The notes beneath the pieces were generated by a model that was not told where the DNA came from, made no database searches, and saw only the letters and a program-made list of their open reading frames with translations. From Ephydatia muelleri (lineage: Eukaryota > Porifera > Demospongiae > Spongillida > Spongillidae), in the NCBI GenBank assembly GCA_013339895.1, contig JABACO010000012.1:3710789-3774788 (forward strand): a stretch of DNA of 64,000 bases, in the 5' to 3' direction. Made by a program: the position numbers and the translations under genes. The stretch's first letter is position 1. Each line of letters starts with the position of its first letter. This document shows, piece after piece, positions 1 through 10,584 of the stretch.

Positions 1-338
1 AGAATGTCACCAATTATGTGCGGGATGACGATCCGTCAAAAGCTTCCGCGCTTCGCGCGGGAGGGGGCACATCCCCCTCCCGCACCCTCCCCCTATTTAT
101 TATTCATGTCGGACCCCCCCCTTCCAGAATTCCTGTATCCGCCCCTGTTGTATCACGTGACCCTGGCGTCAATAACAGTGAGGACGCGGTACCGTGCGGT
201 AGCGTTCGTCGATTACCGTTCATGAATACACGGATACCGTCACTATAAACGTTTCCGTGAAATTTACGTGGAAGTCCGTTTTGATCGAAAGAGACGGGGC
301 ACCGTTGCAACCCGTCTCCGGATAGCGATTTCGCTGTG
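1..338. mobile_element. Right end of CACTA/EnSpm-like element (cut by window start)
   Basis: The segment ends at 338 in GATTTCGCTGTG, which differs by one base from the right terminus of the complete element at 49,558-53,817 (GGTTTCGCTGTG). About 188 bp (151-338) align with 53,632-53,817 with roughly ten differences. The subterminal region is dense in CCGTC/GACGG and ACCGT motifs, as is usual for CACTA elements. The following TTA (339-341) could be the 3 bp target duplication, but the left end lies outside the window. Bases 1-150 are not shared with the other copy. Confidence 0.7.
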
Positions 339-689
339 TTACTCAGCACACTTCGGTATTCCCCATCCACTAATTTACATTCCATCCATATCGATATGGT
401 GTGATATCACTTCTGTCTTGGCTCTTCATTCCGCTGCATCAGACCCTGCAGGAAGTATACATCGATCGTCAGATTCCTCATTCACTAGCGACCTTAGTAG
501 ATTCATCGTCCTTAGTGAAGCTGTGTATCGGTGTGCACCGTCTGTAGGTTGATCTGATACTGTTTCATGCCACCAAAGACTGTCTTTAAAACTATGGATC
601 TGGTATATACAATGCCTTCTTCAATAATTTTTGGGCGTAATCTGTACCACGTATGACAGAGGGCCATGCACTCTTCTTCACTAGTATTG
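339..689. other. Intergenic, no gene recognised
   Basis: No convincing coding region or repeat is visible. It is bounded by the CACTA-like terminus on the left and the long-TIR element on the right. Confidence 0.5.
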
Positions 690-797
690 CCGGTGTCATA
701 GGGTATACGGTCCGGCCCAATTTTCGGTCCGGCGGACCGTATTCCCTTAGGGAATACGGTCCCCCCCGGACCCAACTCCCTAGGGAATACGGTCCCC
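690..797 (+). repeat. Left terminal inverted repeat of the 3.8 kb element
   Basis: Inverted partner of 4423-4529. It contains smaller palindromes such as GGTCCGGCGGACC and GGGAATACGGTC modules facing both ways, so single strands could fold strongly. Confidence 0.75.
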
Positions 798-920
798 CGG
801 ACCGAGTTCCCTGGTTGTACAAAACCAATTAACCGGACTCAATTCCCTAGGGAAACTGAGTCCCCCCCCGGACCGTATTCCCTGGTTTGAAATGTATTTC
901 CAACCCTTGCATGCACGTAA

Positions 921-1115
921 CATTTGGTTCGAAAAGCAAAAGCTGTAGGTCGTCAACTATGTATGCAGTTTCAATTCGGTTTGTAATAGCACATTTGGTT
1001 CGAAAATCAAAAGCCACAATGATCACAGGTCGCCAATGTATGAAGCTTCTGTAAAAACTTATTAACCTTTTTCTTCGGTCTGTCTTGTTACTATTTTTCC
1101 ATTTGGTTCGAAAAG
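921..1115 (+). repeat. Three spaced copies of CATTTGGTTCGAAAA
   Basis: The motif occurs near 921, 992 and 1100, each followed some bases later by a GTCG(T/C)CAA- or GTCGGCAA-type motif. It looks like a degenerate subterminal repeat inside the 3.8 kb element. Confidence 0.5.
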
Positions 1116-1227
1116 GATCGCGTGCAGGTCGGCAACTGTACATGCAGCACTGTTTATATTATCAAATCGTAGTGCAAACAAAGTAGAAATAAAGATTAAA
1201 GAAATAAAAATATATAATAGTTAACTG

Positions 1228-1712
1228 AACATAAGAGAGATGAGGGTACTGGATAAATCTCAATTTCGTACCTGTAAAAAAGAAAATACTTCAGCCATTA
1301 TTGTTTAGAGAATGATGCATAAGTGTTTTTCAATCATGTACATGATAAAAAGTGAATTTCACAGACAAATAACGCTGCTCGTGTGCCCAGAGATTTTCTG
1401 CAGAGGGGGAGGAGGTAGGAAAAGGAAGGGAGATGAGAAGAGATACAGGGACACATAGCTTTAAGCTGCATGGGCCCTCAAAAACTTGGTACTTAATTAG
1501 CGGTTAAATCGACCTGGCACACTCTAAGTGTGACTGCATACTTCCTCTATACACCAGGTCCTGTGTGAGGAGAAAAAGAAATGGGATGAGAGAGGAATGA
1601 GTGGGGGATACTAGTCAAATGAACATAAGAGACATGCTGATACATTGAGTGTACTCAATTTCGTACCTGTAAAATCAGCCAAAAAGTGAATTTCACAGAC
1701 AGATATATAAGC
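1228..1712 (+). repeat. Diverged direct duplication
   Basis: The strings GAACATAAGAGA, CTCAATTTCGTACCTGTAAAA and AAAAAGTGAATTTCACAGACA occur near 1228-1364 and again near 1620-1702, so two diverged copies lie about 0.4 kb apart. Confidence 0.5.
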
Positions 1713-2007
1713 TTGGCGGCATCCGTTAATATTGCTTTTTAGTCTCGAGTGTCACTGTGTATTAGACAAATAGCATTAGCAAGATAGCTACTTGTTGCTG
1801 TATATGATAAAAGCCATGCACATGGAAGTTGAGGATTACAATAAAAACTTGCTGTTTTAGTGGTGTTGTATGGGCTGGATGTCTTTGTGTAGGTTTTATG
1901 AAAAATCACATATCTTGTAGGGACAGCATCTCTTTGTTATATCCTCACATGTCTTTAAGCTGTCTGGCTTGTCTTTGTGTGCATGTTAAAAAGACGTGCC
2001 TACATTT

Positions 2008-2345
2008 CGTCATCTGAGGGTACATGTAAGTGCAAACACACTGACCTTAAATAAATTGATTCCCTCCAGTAGAAACACACAGTCGCCAAACCCTGTCTTA
2101 GAGGTGCATATACATACAGGTGTATGTCATCTGAGGGTAAGTGCAAGCACACTGACCTATGAGAATACATGCATGGTCTCCAATCACCTTGGAGAGGTGT
2201 GCATCTACACCCTATAAGAATGGATATATCATCTGAGAGTAAGTGCAAACACACATGATACATGTACATTGACCTTAGATTAACACACAGATTCTCTCCA
2301 ATAGAAAACACATTGTCACCAGTCTTCCTCCGAGAGTTGTGCATT
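2008..2345 (+). repeat. ~110 bp degenerate tandem repeat, three copies
   Basis: Each unit starts with CATCTGAG(G/A)GTAAGTGCAA-like sequence, continues with CACACTGACCT or TTGACCTTA, and ends near GAGAG(G/T)TGTGCAT. Copies begin near 2008, 2127 and 2229. Confidence 0.55.
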
Positions 2346-3814
2346 AGTAAGAATGCACCTTTGAAACACACAGTTTTACATCCTCCCCCTATTACTAGTA
2401 CCCATGGGACCAGATGAACATAAGTCTTGGTTTATGGGTTTGCAACATGACCTGACGCAACTAGTTTAGAGCCGAGTAGAAACTTAGACTGCCAGAAAAC
2501 ACAGCAATTCATGTTATCGCTAATCTAAGTGACCAACACACTCGTCAGTTCACCGTAGTCTGTTCATTGATTGCGAAGTAAGGAAGGAGCGTTTAATAGA
2601 CCAAACTGAGTAGAGCGCTACCGGGGTAACGGTCATGAAACGATTAACTGCAAATAGTATTTTAATCTTACCTGTACCTGTGATAATTAAATACAGCTAC
2701 GAATCCGTTCAATCGTCGATATCAATCCTCACGCGGCGCCTGTATAGAACTTACTCGCTTCTCTTTCCATGCCTCCAGAGGGTGAAAACACTATGTACAG
2801 AATTGCTCAATAATTTTTATGCCCATACCATAGTACGGCTTCTATACCACTTATACGTATAAAGTACACGAATAACAAGTCTTAATTAGCACCTTGCACC
2901 ACACCATACAGTTTATCCCGCCCATGATTCAGGAATCTATACAGGGGACAGTAGAAGGAAAGATTGGGGTTCAGTGATCCACCCCAACAGTATGCCTGTT
3001 AGTTCAGTTGCATCAAGATCCTACCTGACCGATACTAGCAGACGCTACAGTGATAGGGGATATCTAGTCGTAGTATCTGAACTGGTATTAGGACGCGCAA
3101 GCGATGTTGGCTCATCTAGCTATAGTGTTCGGTTACAAAATGAAAAATGAAATCCCAACCATGTGTTCCAGTGTACACACATGTCAGTATATGTTCTATG
3201 AAAGCTTTCGACATGAACCATCGTAATTGCTGCATGGCTACACATATAAAAATGCACTCACAGACAAGCTATGAGAGAAATGAAATGTATAAAATTGGTT
3301 ATGAATTGTAGGCACCAATTAAGCACAGCATTTGTCAAATGATATTTGATAATTGCGAGAATATACGAACTGAATCCCTTATTTACATACTTTTAGTAAA
3401 TTGGTGCCTACATATCCTACATCACCAATTAAAAATATTATGACATTGCCGAGCTAAATTTGTGGTACACGTTCTGTCAATATACATGGTGCATGGTTTG
3501 CAAAAACATATCTTAAATCACGTGCATGCGCGTCACGTACATGTACTAAGACTGAGAACAAGAAGGCCGTGGAATGGTATAGGTTATGTTATGAACGTCT
3601 GAGACTGATCACTGTAAAAATTCTTATGTTTTTTTATCGCACAGGTAGAGGCAGTCCAACACTTCTTGTTCGGGATTGCAATAGATGAAGGTTTTAAGGG
3701 CCCTCAAGCAAATACCCTTGCTTGGGATGTCCTCTACCCTGAGGTAAAGGATGTCAAAATCATTTGAGGTGGCAAATAGGAATCTAGCTATTCTTTACAT
3801 TGTAGCTAATGATC

Positions 3815-4290
3815 ACGCTCCTGCAAAGGATGAACCACAGTCCAGAAACATCGTGTGAACAATCAGCTATTCATTACATTAAACATCTGATGTCGTGAAA
3901 GAACTTCTATCTTGGTTTCATTATATAACTTCTGTCTTGAGTTTAAATTGCTTTCATTATATAAATTCTGTCTGGTGAACCACAGTCCAGAAACATCGTA
4001 CGAACAATCAGCTATTCATTACATTAAACATCTGATGTCGTGAAAGAACTTCTATCTTGGTTTCATTATATAACTTCTGTTTGAGTTTAAATTGCTTTCA
4101 TTATAAATTACATGATGTCGTGAAAGAACTTCTGTCTTGGTTTTAAATTGTTTTCATTATGACATTATCAATTAGAACTTCTGTCCTGTGTTTAAATTGT
4201 TTTCATAACGGTTGCGATTTCGATGAGAATCGATTTCTCCTTTTACGTTCATTATCAATTAGAACTTCTGTCCTGTGCTTGTCGATTTCG
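3815..4290 (+). repeat. Degenerate tandem repeat
   Basis: Units such as TGATGTCGTGAAAGAACTTC, TTTCATTATATAA(C/A)TTCTGT and CAGTCCAGAAACATCGT recur two to five times in shuffled order. AATCGATTTCTC occurs twice near the right end. No coding potential is seen. Confidence 0.5.
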
Positions 4291-4422
4291 GTGAGAATCG
4301 ATTTCTCTTTTTAATTATACACGCTATAAACTGGGTCGTCAAAATCAAATCTCCATTCTATCAGGGAATTGAGTCCGCCTCCTCCCCCGGACTGTATTCC
4401 CTGGATGTACAATTTTTTAGAC

Positions 4423-4529
4423 GGACCGTATTCCCTAGGGAGTTGGGTCCGGGGGGGGACCGTATTCCCTAAGGGAATACGGTCCGCCGGACCGAAAATT
4501 GGGCCGGACCGTATACCCTATGACACCGG
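4423..4529 (-). repeat. Right terminal inverted repeat of the 3.8 kb element
   Basis: Near-perfect reverse complement of 690-797, ending ATGACACCGG. A similar TGACACCGG end is seen at about 30,191-30,202, which hints at other family members. Confidence 0.75.
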
Positions 4530-4800
4530 AACCCACTTTGGTCCTTGTCTGTAGTTATGAACCAATGCTCTTTACTCCACCACGAATTGCCTCAAACTGG
4601 TAACATCATCATGATTTCACTTTTCTTGCATCTATTTTCCCCACTACTACTGATTCTAAGTCAGGTCTCAATTTATCCAATGATGTGGCTCACAAGGAGC
4701 AACCTGCGGCGTTGCCCGATAGGCCCAAAGAAAATGCGACAATCGTTCATGGATTGACATCCATTCATTTTTGCTTTTCAGCATAGCCTCTTTAAAAGTT

Positions 4801-5016
4801 CAAACGAATTGTTTACCTGCATGCGCCATTGGATGAGGGATGATATGGGGCATTCCGAAAGTGACGCACTCCATACTGTTTAATGAAATTTCTAAACTCA
4901 GCTGAGGCAAACTGCTGACAATTATCTGATACCAGCTGCTGGGAGTATTCCGTATGGTGCAAACAGCTTTGACAACTCTGCAATTGGAATAACTTCTGGT
5001 CATTTCGAATGTGCAT
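4801..5016 (-). pseudogene. Retroelement integrase-core fragment
   Basis: The minus strand encodes about 67 residues with an rve-type integrase pattern: VSDNCQQFASAEFRNF, then RNAPYHPSSNG just before the end. In Gypsy/Pao-type integrases this corresponds to the segment around the second catalytic Asp and the region before the catalytic Glu. The Glu itself is missing because the frame stops after NGACR. No LTRs or other domains were found alongside, so this is a decayed fragment. Confidence 0.55.
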
Positions 5017-5410
5017 CCATCCTAATGAAGAAGGTTATACACACTATGCTTGGGTGACCCTGATGTATTCCAGGAGAACCTGCCTTTGCAACTACCTTGG
5101 AACTACTGATCTTACACCTCACAACAGACACCCACATTCCACTATTAACTCACTTCAATCAGACCAATAAGGCTGCAATTCTAATGATGTCTCGGTTTGT
5201 AAGGTTGGCCATCCCTTCATTGGTAATGTAGCACCGTTGACTACTCCGAACCACAGTAGCCATACTATGCTGCTTTGCGTAACAGGTGAATATGAAACCT
5301 TGGAACACCAAGAACCTTGGACTTTGAAGTGTTGGTCATTATGCCTTCATGCCTAACCTAGCTTGCTTGCTTGGTTGGGTTAGGTGGTGGTTGGTTGGGT
5401 GGAATTCTGG

Positions 5411-5650
5411 GAGGGAGGGAGGGGGGAGGGAGGGAGGGAGGGAGGGAGGGAGGGAGGGAGGGAGGGAGGGAGGGAGGGAGGGAGGGAGGGAGGGAGGGAG
5501 GGAGGGAGGGAGGGAGGGAGGGGAGGGAGGGAGGGAGGGAGGGAGGGAGGGAGGGAGGGAGGGAGGGAGGGGAGGGAGGGAGGGAGGGAGGGAGGGAGGG
5601 AGGGAGGGAGGGAGGGAGGGGAGGGAGGGAGGGGGGAGGGAGGAGGGAGG
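5411..5650 (+). repeat. (GGGA)n simple repeat
   Basis: About 240 bp of near-pure GGGA with a few GGGGA interruptions. All frames stay open only because the unit lacks stops. One strand is pure purine, so it could form triplex or G-rich structures. Confidence 0.95.
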
Positions 5651-6016
5651 TTGTATAAGGACATTTACTACCGGTACATGATTGCAATCTTAACGAACTA
5701 AGTATGCATGTAGAGTCTATTAAAATTAGTTAACTTTTGTTAAAATCTGCCTGCACTTCTCACACACACGTAACTGTTAATTAAGCCATTGTATTACGAA
5801 TATATAATGTTCATAAGAAATGAATACATTCATTTGTGGTGGTTATGAGATGAGCGATGATAGGCTTATCGCTCCTTTATGTTCAGTTTCAAAGCTTGCA
5901 CAATTGGTTCTTGAAGTAATAGATGTGGTTAGAAGTCGAGTTTTAGGCAGTTTCAGGATAAATTGCATCACGAAGCTGCGAATTTAAATTTTTTCAAGCT
6001 TAGGACTTCGGGAGTT
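5651..6016. other. AT-rich intergenic, nothing recognised
   Basis: No convincing exon, repeat or RNA gene is visible. Confidence 0.5.
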
Positions 6017-6442
6017 TCATGCTACTGTAGTATGTGCATGTTTGTACTTATGCGCGCTTCCTTGCATTAGAATTTGTCCCCCTTGACACCTTCCGCGATA
6101 ATAGACCTCCCCCTCCCCCTTACTATATGTTGCAGGCCTCCGCGGGAGACCCATTGCCTTATGACGCCACTGCATAATCCATTCCATGATTAGGCCACAT
6201 TGCTTCAGGCACAGGCTTTGAACCACGGGATTGATATCATCAGCTCGTCTCATAGCAACAACAGAAACCACAGAGGAATGCATTCTTTTATTAGAAGAGA
6301 TATACAATAGCATTAAAGATAAAGTGCAGCAAAATCCCGTTAACAAAGCAAGCATGCCAACATAGGGCTCTACCAACGACATTAATTTACCCAGAGATGA
6401 AGAATCACGCACGTAAAAATTATTTGGTGGAATACGGTGCAA
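6017..6442 (-). CDS. Hypothetical ORF, 141 codons, one possible membrane segment
   Basis: An uninterrupted minus-strand reading frame. A hydrophobic stretch, LALLTGFCCTLSLMLLYIS, lies near residues 31-49 and is followed by a basic segment, as in a single-pass membrane protein. No family is recognised and the C-terminal half has the composition of chance translation. It might be one exon of a split gene or a spurious ORF. Confidence 0.2.
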   Translation of the reverse strand: MHRIPPNNFYVRDSSSLGKLMSLVEPYVGMLALLTGFCCTLSLMLLYISSNKRMHSSVVSVVAMRRADDINPVVQSLCLKQCGLIMEWIMQWRHKAMGLPRRPATYSKGEGEVYYRGRCQGGQILMQGSAHKYKHAHTTVA

Positions 6443-6784
6443 TACTTTTACATGCGCACTTGTTTCTTACAAATGAGAGTTTCATATGAGAATGTTCCAG
6501 TTTGTTGAGTGATTCATATCATGTAGCTACAAAAAAGGCTTGACAACCGATGAGACCGTTTTTTGTCGAGAAAAAAAATTGCATTGACAATTTATTTCTA
6601 TATACATGTTATGGTCTTGAAATATACAACCATCATCACCTGTACGTATTAACCGGACGTGAAACCCACCTAGTAACTTATTACCCTCATGCATACTAGT
6701 ACGTTGTAAAAACAATTACGTCAGTTGTGCCTTCAAATAGTATAAGTATCATCCTCGTGGTGTCACAATTACAATCAAAGAACA

Positions 6785-7251
6785 ATGTGTTCGCTTTCTT
6801 CGAGGATCCAAGTGGCAACAGCGTGTTTCATTTTCATCCTTACTAACAAATACACTGAAGGAAGTACCACTGATCCAGTGGCTTCGCCTCTTTTAACTGA
6901 CTTTAAACCTTTTAGACGAATTGTATCAAAGGATGTGAGTGTAAGTTACCAATAGTGCAGCTAACGGCATGTACATGTGTGTTGTACATGACGCGCGTGA
7001 GTACACAAAATGTTCATCAATCACTTATCCTTTTAGATCAAAGATACATCTTTATTCAAAGCACATTGTGCTCTATTACGGGAAACTCGGCGCAACGGTT
7101 GTGGAGAAATGAATGCCACCCTTGAAGATATGAAGAACGTCACGTGTAATTTCTCGCAACCAATTCCGGTACGTGACTGTAAAATATATAATGATCGGTA
7201 ACAAATTCCTTTTTTTGTTCTTAGAACGTCCAAGAGCCTTATGCGGATTGA
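6785..7251 (+). CDS. Putative small secreted protein, three exons, about 104 aa
   Basis: Exon 1 (6785-6940) starts at an ATG with a hydrophobic signal-like stretch (VATACFIFILT) and ends at GTAAGT. Exon 2 (7037-7168) follows a TTTTAG acceptor and ends at GTACGT. Exon 3 begins at 7225 after TTCTTAG and stops at 7249-7251. All three join in phase 0. The mature part would have four cysteines at most, three N-glycosylation sequons (NATL, NVTC, NFSQ) clustered at the end of exon 2, and basic sites (RR, RETRR). A TATA-like TATAAGTA lies ~45 bp upstream and AATAAA lies at about 7494. No family is recognised. Splice choices are by eye, and a longer alternative frame through 7403 exists. Confidence 0.4.
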
Positions 7252-7569
7252 AAGTGATTGACGTACTATGTGTACTTGCAGATATCAATGCAGCAATCAA
7301 GTCAGCAAAACAAAGCATACTGGATACGAATTACGGAAGAAACGCGCATTATCTCAGTGAAACTAAAAACTGGCTAAGTAGTATGTTTGTTACAATTTCA
7401 TAATACAATACCGCATTGCTATATACCAAAATATATCATTTTTACTATCAAGCTAAGGCAGTGCTGCATGTCGCACTAGCTGTATTCAGAAAAAATAAAT
7501 TAGTGTACAAATACTCCAGGCCCATAGGCTGGGGGGGGGGTCGGTGGGTTCGGTCGAACCCCCCCCACC

Positions 7570-7668
7570 CGTCCAAGCTAGTTCCGCTTGCCCAAGCTGG
7601 TTCCGCCTTCCTAAGCTGGTTCCGCCTGCCCAGCTTGGTTCCGCTTGCCATAGCTGGTTCCACTTACC
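7570..7668 (+). repeat. ~21 bp tandem repeat, about five units
   Basis: Units resemble CCAAGCTGGTTCCGC(T/C)TGC. They follow a G-run/C-run hairpin at 7531-7568 (GGTCGGTGGGTTCGGTCGAACC core). Confidence 0.7.
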
Positions 7669-7930
7669 ATGAATTATTCTATGCCGATGAATTAATTAAT
7701 TATTTTACATGCATGACGTTATACTAGCGAGCGTGAGGTAATAAATGGGGCGCCCGCAACAAGGCGGATCCTGGGCACTTCAAGTACATGCCGGTATATG
7801 GTTCATTAATGATACTTTGCGAAGTATAGGTCCGGCTTGAGCCAGACGTCCAGACCTACTGCGATATTGAACTGCACAACGGCCAACAGAGTAATTTACA
7901 ATGGCGTTGTGCCGTTCGAATACGAAGTAG

Positions 7931-8090
7931 CACAGGGAAAAAACGCGTCGAATCACGTTATGATTTTCAAATGATTTTTCACTTACATTCTGTAACAGAA
8001 TGTTTACATTGTGTAAACATTCTGTAACAGAATGTAAGTGAAAAATCATTTGAAAATCATAACGTGATTCGACGCGTTTTTTTCCCTGTG
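7931..8090. mobile_element. 160 bp palindromic MITE, 3 bp target duplication TAG
   Basis: The two halves are reverse complements over almost the whole length, differing by one A/T in a homopolymer, and meet near TTTACATTGTGTAAA. The ends are CACAGGG...CCCTGTG, flanked by TAG at 7928-7930 and 8091-8093. CACAG ends plus a 3 bp duplication fit a CACTA/EnSpm-derived foldback MITE. It carries no coding sequence. Confidence 0.75.
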
Positions 8091-8094
8091 TAGG

Positions 8095-8171
8095 TCTGGC
8101 TTTCGAGTTAACTTTCCTGATCTATCGTAGATAGGAAAGTTAGACTAAGTCTCGTTAACTCGCAAGCCAGA
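8095..8171. repeat. Imperfect hairpin next to the MITE
   Basis: TCTGGCTTTCGAGTTAAC and GTTAACTCGCAAGCCAGA form the outer stem. AACTTTCCT and AGGAAAGTT form an inner stem. It may be a short MITE remnant. Confidence 0.5.
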
Positions 8172-8599
8172 TACGCTTGCTTCCAAACTTTCTGTAGTCT
8201 CGCACTTGCGAGCTTGACTCTGGAAGCAAAAAAGTAATTCTTGTCATATTTACTATCTGTTTTTGGCATGCGATGTTTTGTGACTTCAACATTGTAAAAG
8301 TTGCAAAGCTGCTGGGGCTCCGCCCCAGACCCCGATGGGGGAGCTTATAGCGCTTCCCCATACCCCAGGGAAGGCCCCTCCCCCGCTAGTTAGTTCCACC
8401 CTCATTGTTTCCCCGAACCCCCCCATCTCCCGACCAGCCTACGGGCCTGTACTCCAGACCTATACAGCAGGGTATTGCAATTGCATGATGTGAAGCACAA
8501 TATATACTCTGTACTTATTGTGAGAGGGCTGGAAACTGCAATCTTATGAGTACATGTACATGTACACTCGCTTACTTCCCCGCATTCAACTAACGCGAC

Positions 8600-8740
8600 A
8601 TGGGACCGGACATGCAAAATTGTACTGATGAAAAAGACAAACGTATAACGGAGCAAGTTATAGAGCCGAGACAAAACGGACATTGTTCTTTACCAGGACT
8701 GCACATTGTTGCACATAGATACCGAAAGGAATTAGTTCTT
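8600..8740 (+). CDS. Possible first exon of an unknown gene
   Basis: ATG at 8600 opens 47 hydrophilic codons ending LVL just before GTAAGG, a plausible splice donor. No acceptor partner or protein family was identified. It could be spurious. Confidence 0.2.
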
Positions 8741-9586
8741 GTAAGGAATGTAGTGAATATAATTCAATCTTGCGGCATTCATGGCTTATGTTTTTCCTGG
8801 TTAACTTTTCACGCGGTGATAGCGACACCTGTCGTTTCTCTCATCGGCATTTGAAGTTAGGAAAAAATCAAAAATCAACTTCCATGCCAAAGCATGATTG
8901 CACGTACTTTTAACCAAGCACGCCGCGAAGCATGCATTTCACGCACCACTGAGGGACGGCAATTTACACCAGATTGAATAACATGTCCGGGCTCATTGTG
9001 CTCCTCCGGACACTCTCCTCTGTGATGCTACTGCAGTTACCTGACAAATCTAAAGCTTGATGCGGGCGTGGAATCGGGGCATTAATTTTTGTGTACACGT
9101 GATACTGGCGACGAAGTAATGCAGTTGCTGATATACATGGATTTTGAAATTGTTGCCGTCGTTAATTTAGAGCAGTATGCATGACGACGGTTGCTGATAT
9201 TACATAATCGCAGTCCGCAATTAATCGTACAATTAGAGCTGTGGGCGTGACCTCGTAAATTGCTACAATCGTCTCCGACACTAAAATTTCCGGCCATGAA
9301 GGTTAGTTCTCATGCATGCTCTTGCATGAAATGTGCTTTATTATTGGTGCGAAGACCACGAAGTCAGGAGTAAACAGCATTCTGTAACTAAATAGGGACT
9401 CCAAAAAACATAGCCGCCGACCTTCCCAGGATGACACTGCATCGACTCTATAGGCATAAACTATTAACCGATTATACGCGGAATTGTTATAGTAATATGT
9501 TTATCATTTTCATGCATGGTATCAGAGTCAGTCCGTACAGTACCTCATGGTGTGGACTGAATATTTGGGAGAGAATTTAGCCTAAA
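8741..9586. other. Intergenic, nothing recognised
   Basis: No convincing exon, tandem repeat or transposon end is visible in this stretch. Confidence 0.45.
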
Positions 9587-9770
9587 CACTGCGCCACAGC
9601 ATTTAGTATGCAGAGCTGTGCAGAGTTTGCATATCAACCATATGCAGATGAGTATCATTAAAGTGTTCATATGCAGACGTCTGCATATGAACACTTCAAT
9701 GATACTCATCTGCATATGGTTGATATGCAAACTCTGCACAGCTCTGCATACTAAATGCTGTGGCGCAGTG
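9587..9770. mobile_element. 184 bp palindromic MITE
   Basis: Almost perfect inverted halves start CACTGCGCCACAGC and end GCTGTGGCGCAGTG, centred on GCAGACGTCTGC. AAA flanks both ends (9584-9586, 9771-9773) and may be a 3 bp target duplication. AATATTTGGGA occurs on both sides (9560 and 9772), a second flanking repeat that complicates the boundary. CACTG ends suggest CACTA-type mobilisation. Confidence 0.7.
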
Positions 9771-10434
9771 AAATATTTGGGATCTTGTGAGGTTTTGTTT
9801 TGCAGCAGTTGTGATCGACATGAACGCTTTTGAACCAGAGATGATCATTAGTATTGTATGTAGTTATGTAGGTAGCTGCATGGTTGAGCGTATACGTGTA
9901 GCTGTACGCTGAGTGGACTTTGTGTTGTGTGTGGGTGCATACATGGTTGTACGCTGAGTATACTTAGGGATGCGTTGGTAGCAAACGCTGAATGTACGTA
10001 TATAGTAATGTACGTGTTGATAGCCGTGTATGTGCGCTGAGTGTGCAGTGTCAGGTTGGAAGACCTTATCACGCGCTGCATCCCTCCCCTACATGAAGAC
10101 TGTATGATATAGCTATTTAACTTTTGCAAAGAACCTGTTGGTAACAATCACACGTTTACGGCTGTCTATACGTAATACTGAACCACTGGCAATGTCGTGG
10201 AGTACATGCTGTATGGCCACGGACGCAAATTTGCGTCTTCCGCATATAATCGGTTAAACAAACCTCTAGTAGCGGTGAAGGAAACAAGAGCAACACGTTA
10301 CTTTTTCTACGTATAGTACACAAAACATGGGTGGGTCTCTGAGTCAGCATAAAGTATTCATTGATGACGTCATAGTCCCGAAAATAGAATAGTGAATTAA
10401 TAAATTGATGTTATCGAGCAGTCCGGAATGGAGA
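9771..10434. other. Intergenic, nothing recognised
   Basis: Only a loose recurrence of GTACGCTGAGT-like strings between 9,900 and 10,045 was seen (CGCTGAGT near 9908, 9953 and 10,035). Confidence 0.4.
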
Positions 10435-10442
10435 TATAAAAG
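10435..10442 (+). promoter_or_regulatory. TATA box, possible promoter of the SRCR receptor gene
   Basis: TATAAAAG sits in GGAGATATAAAAGGCCGGGG, a good TATA context. A start site about 25-30 bp downstream (near 10,465) would precede a candidate ATG at 10,585. The link to the receptor gene is inferred from position only. Confidence 0.4.
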
Positions 10443-10584
10443 GCCGGGGTATTACTCACACCACCACCACCACCACCTCCTTCAGCTCCATTATTTGCCT
10501 TCAACGAGAGACCCCCAAAACCCCTCATTAATTATTCATATCAAAAGATTCCTGTCGCAGTGTTAGAATTATATTAGCTAGAAA

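Larger units (their letters stand above)
690..4529. mobile_element. 3.8 kb non-autonomous element with long terminal inverted repeats
   Basis: The first ~105 bases (from CCGGTGTCATAGGGTATAC) recur almost perfectly inverted at 4423-4529. Beyond that the arms stay related but rearranged, being built of GGGAATACGGTCC and CCCTAGGG modules. The interior has no transposase and holds degenerate tandem repeats. No target duplication could be matched (flanks ...CTAGTATTG and AACCCAC...), so the superfamily is undetermined. Large arms suggest a foldback or MULE-type element. Confidence 0.65.

Noticed and set aside
921-1115. GGTTCGAAA motifs as tRNA T-arms
   Set aside because: No cloverleaf, A-box or acceptor stem around any of the three copies.
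5349-5701. Long Gly/Arg/Glu and Pro/Leu/Ser frames
   Set aside because: Translation of a pure GGGA repeat, open in several frames on both strands.
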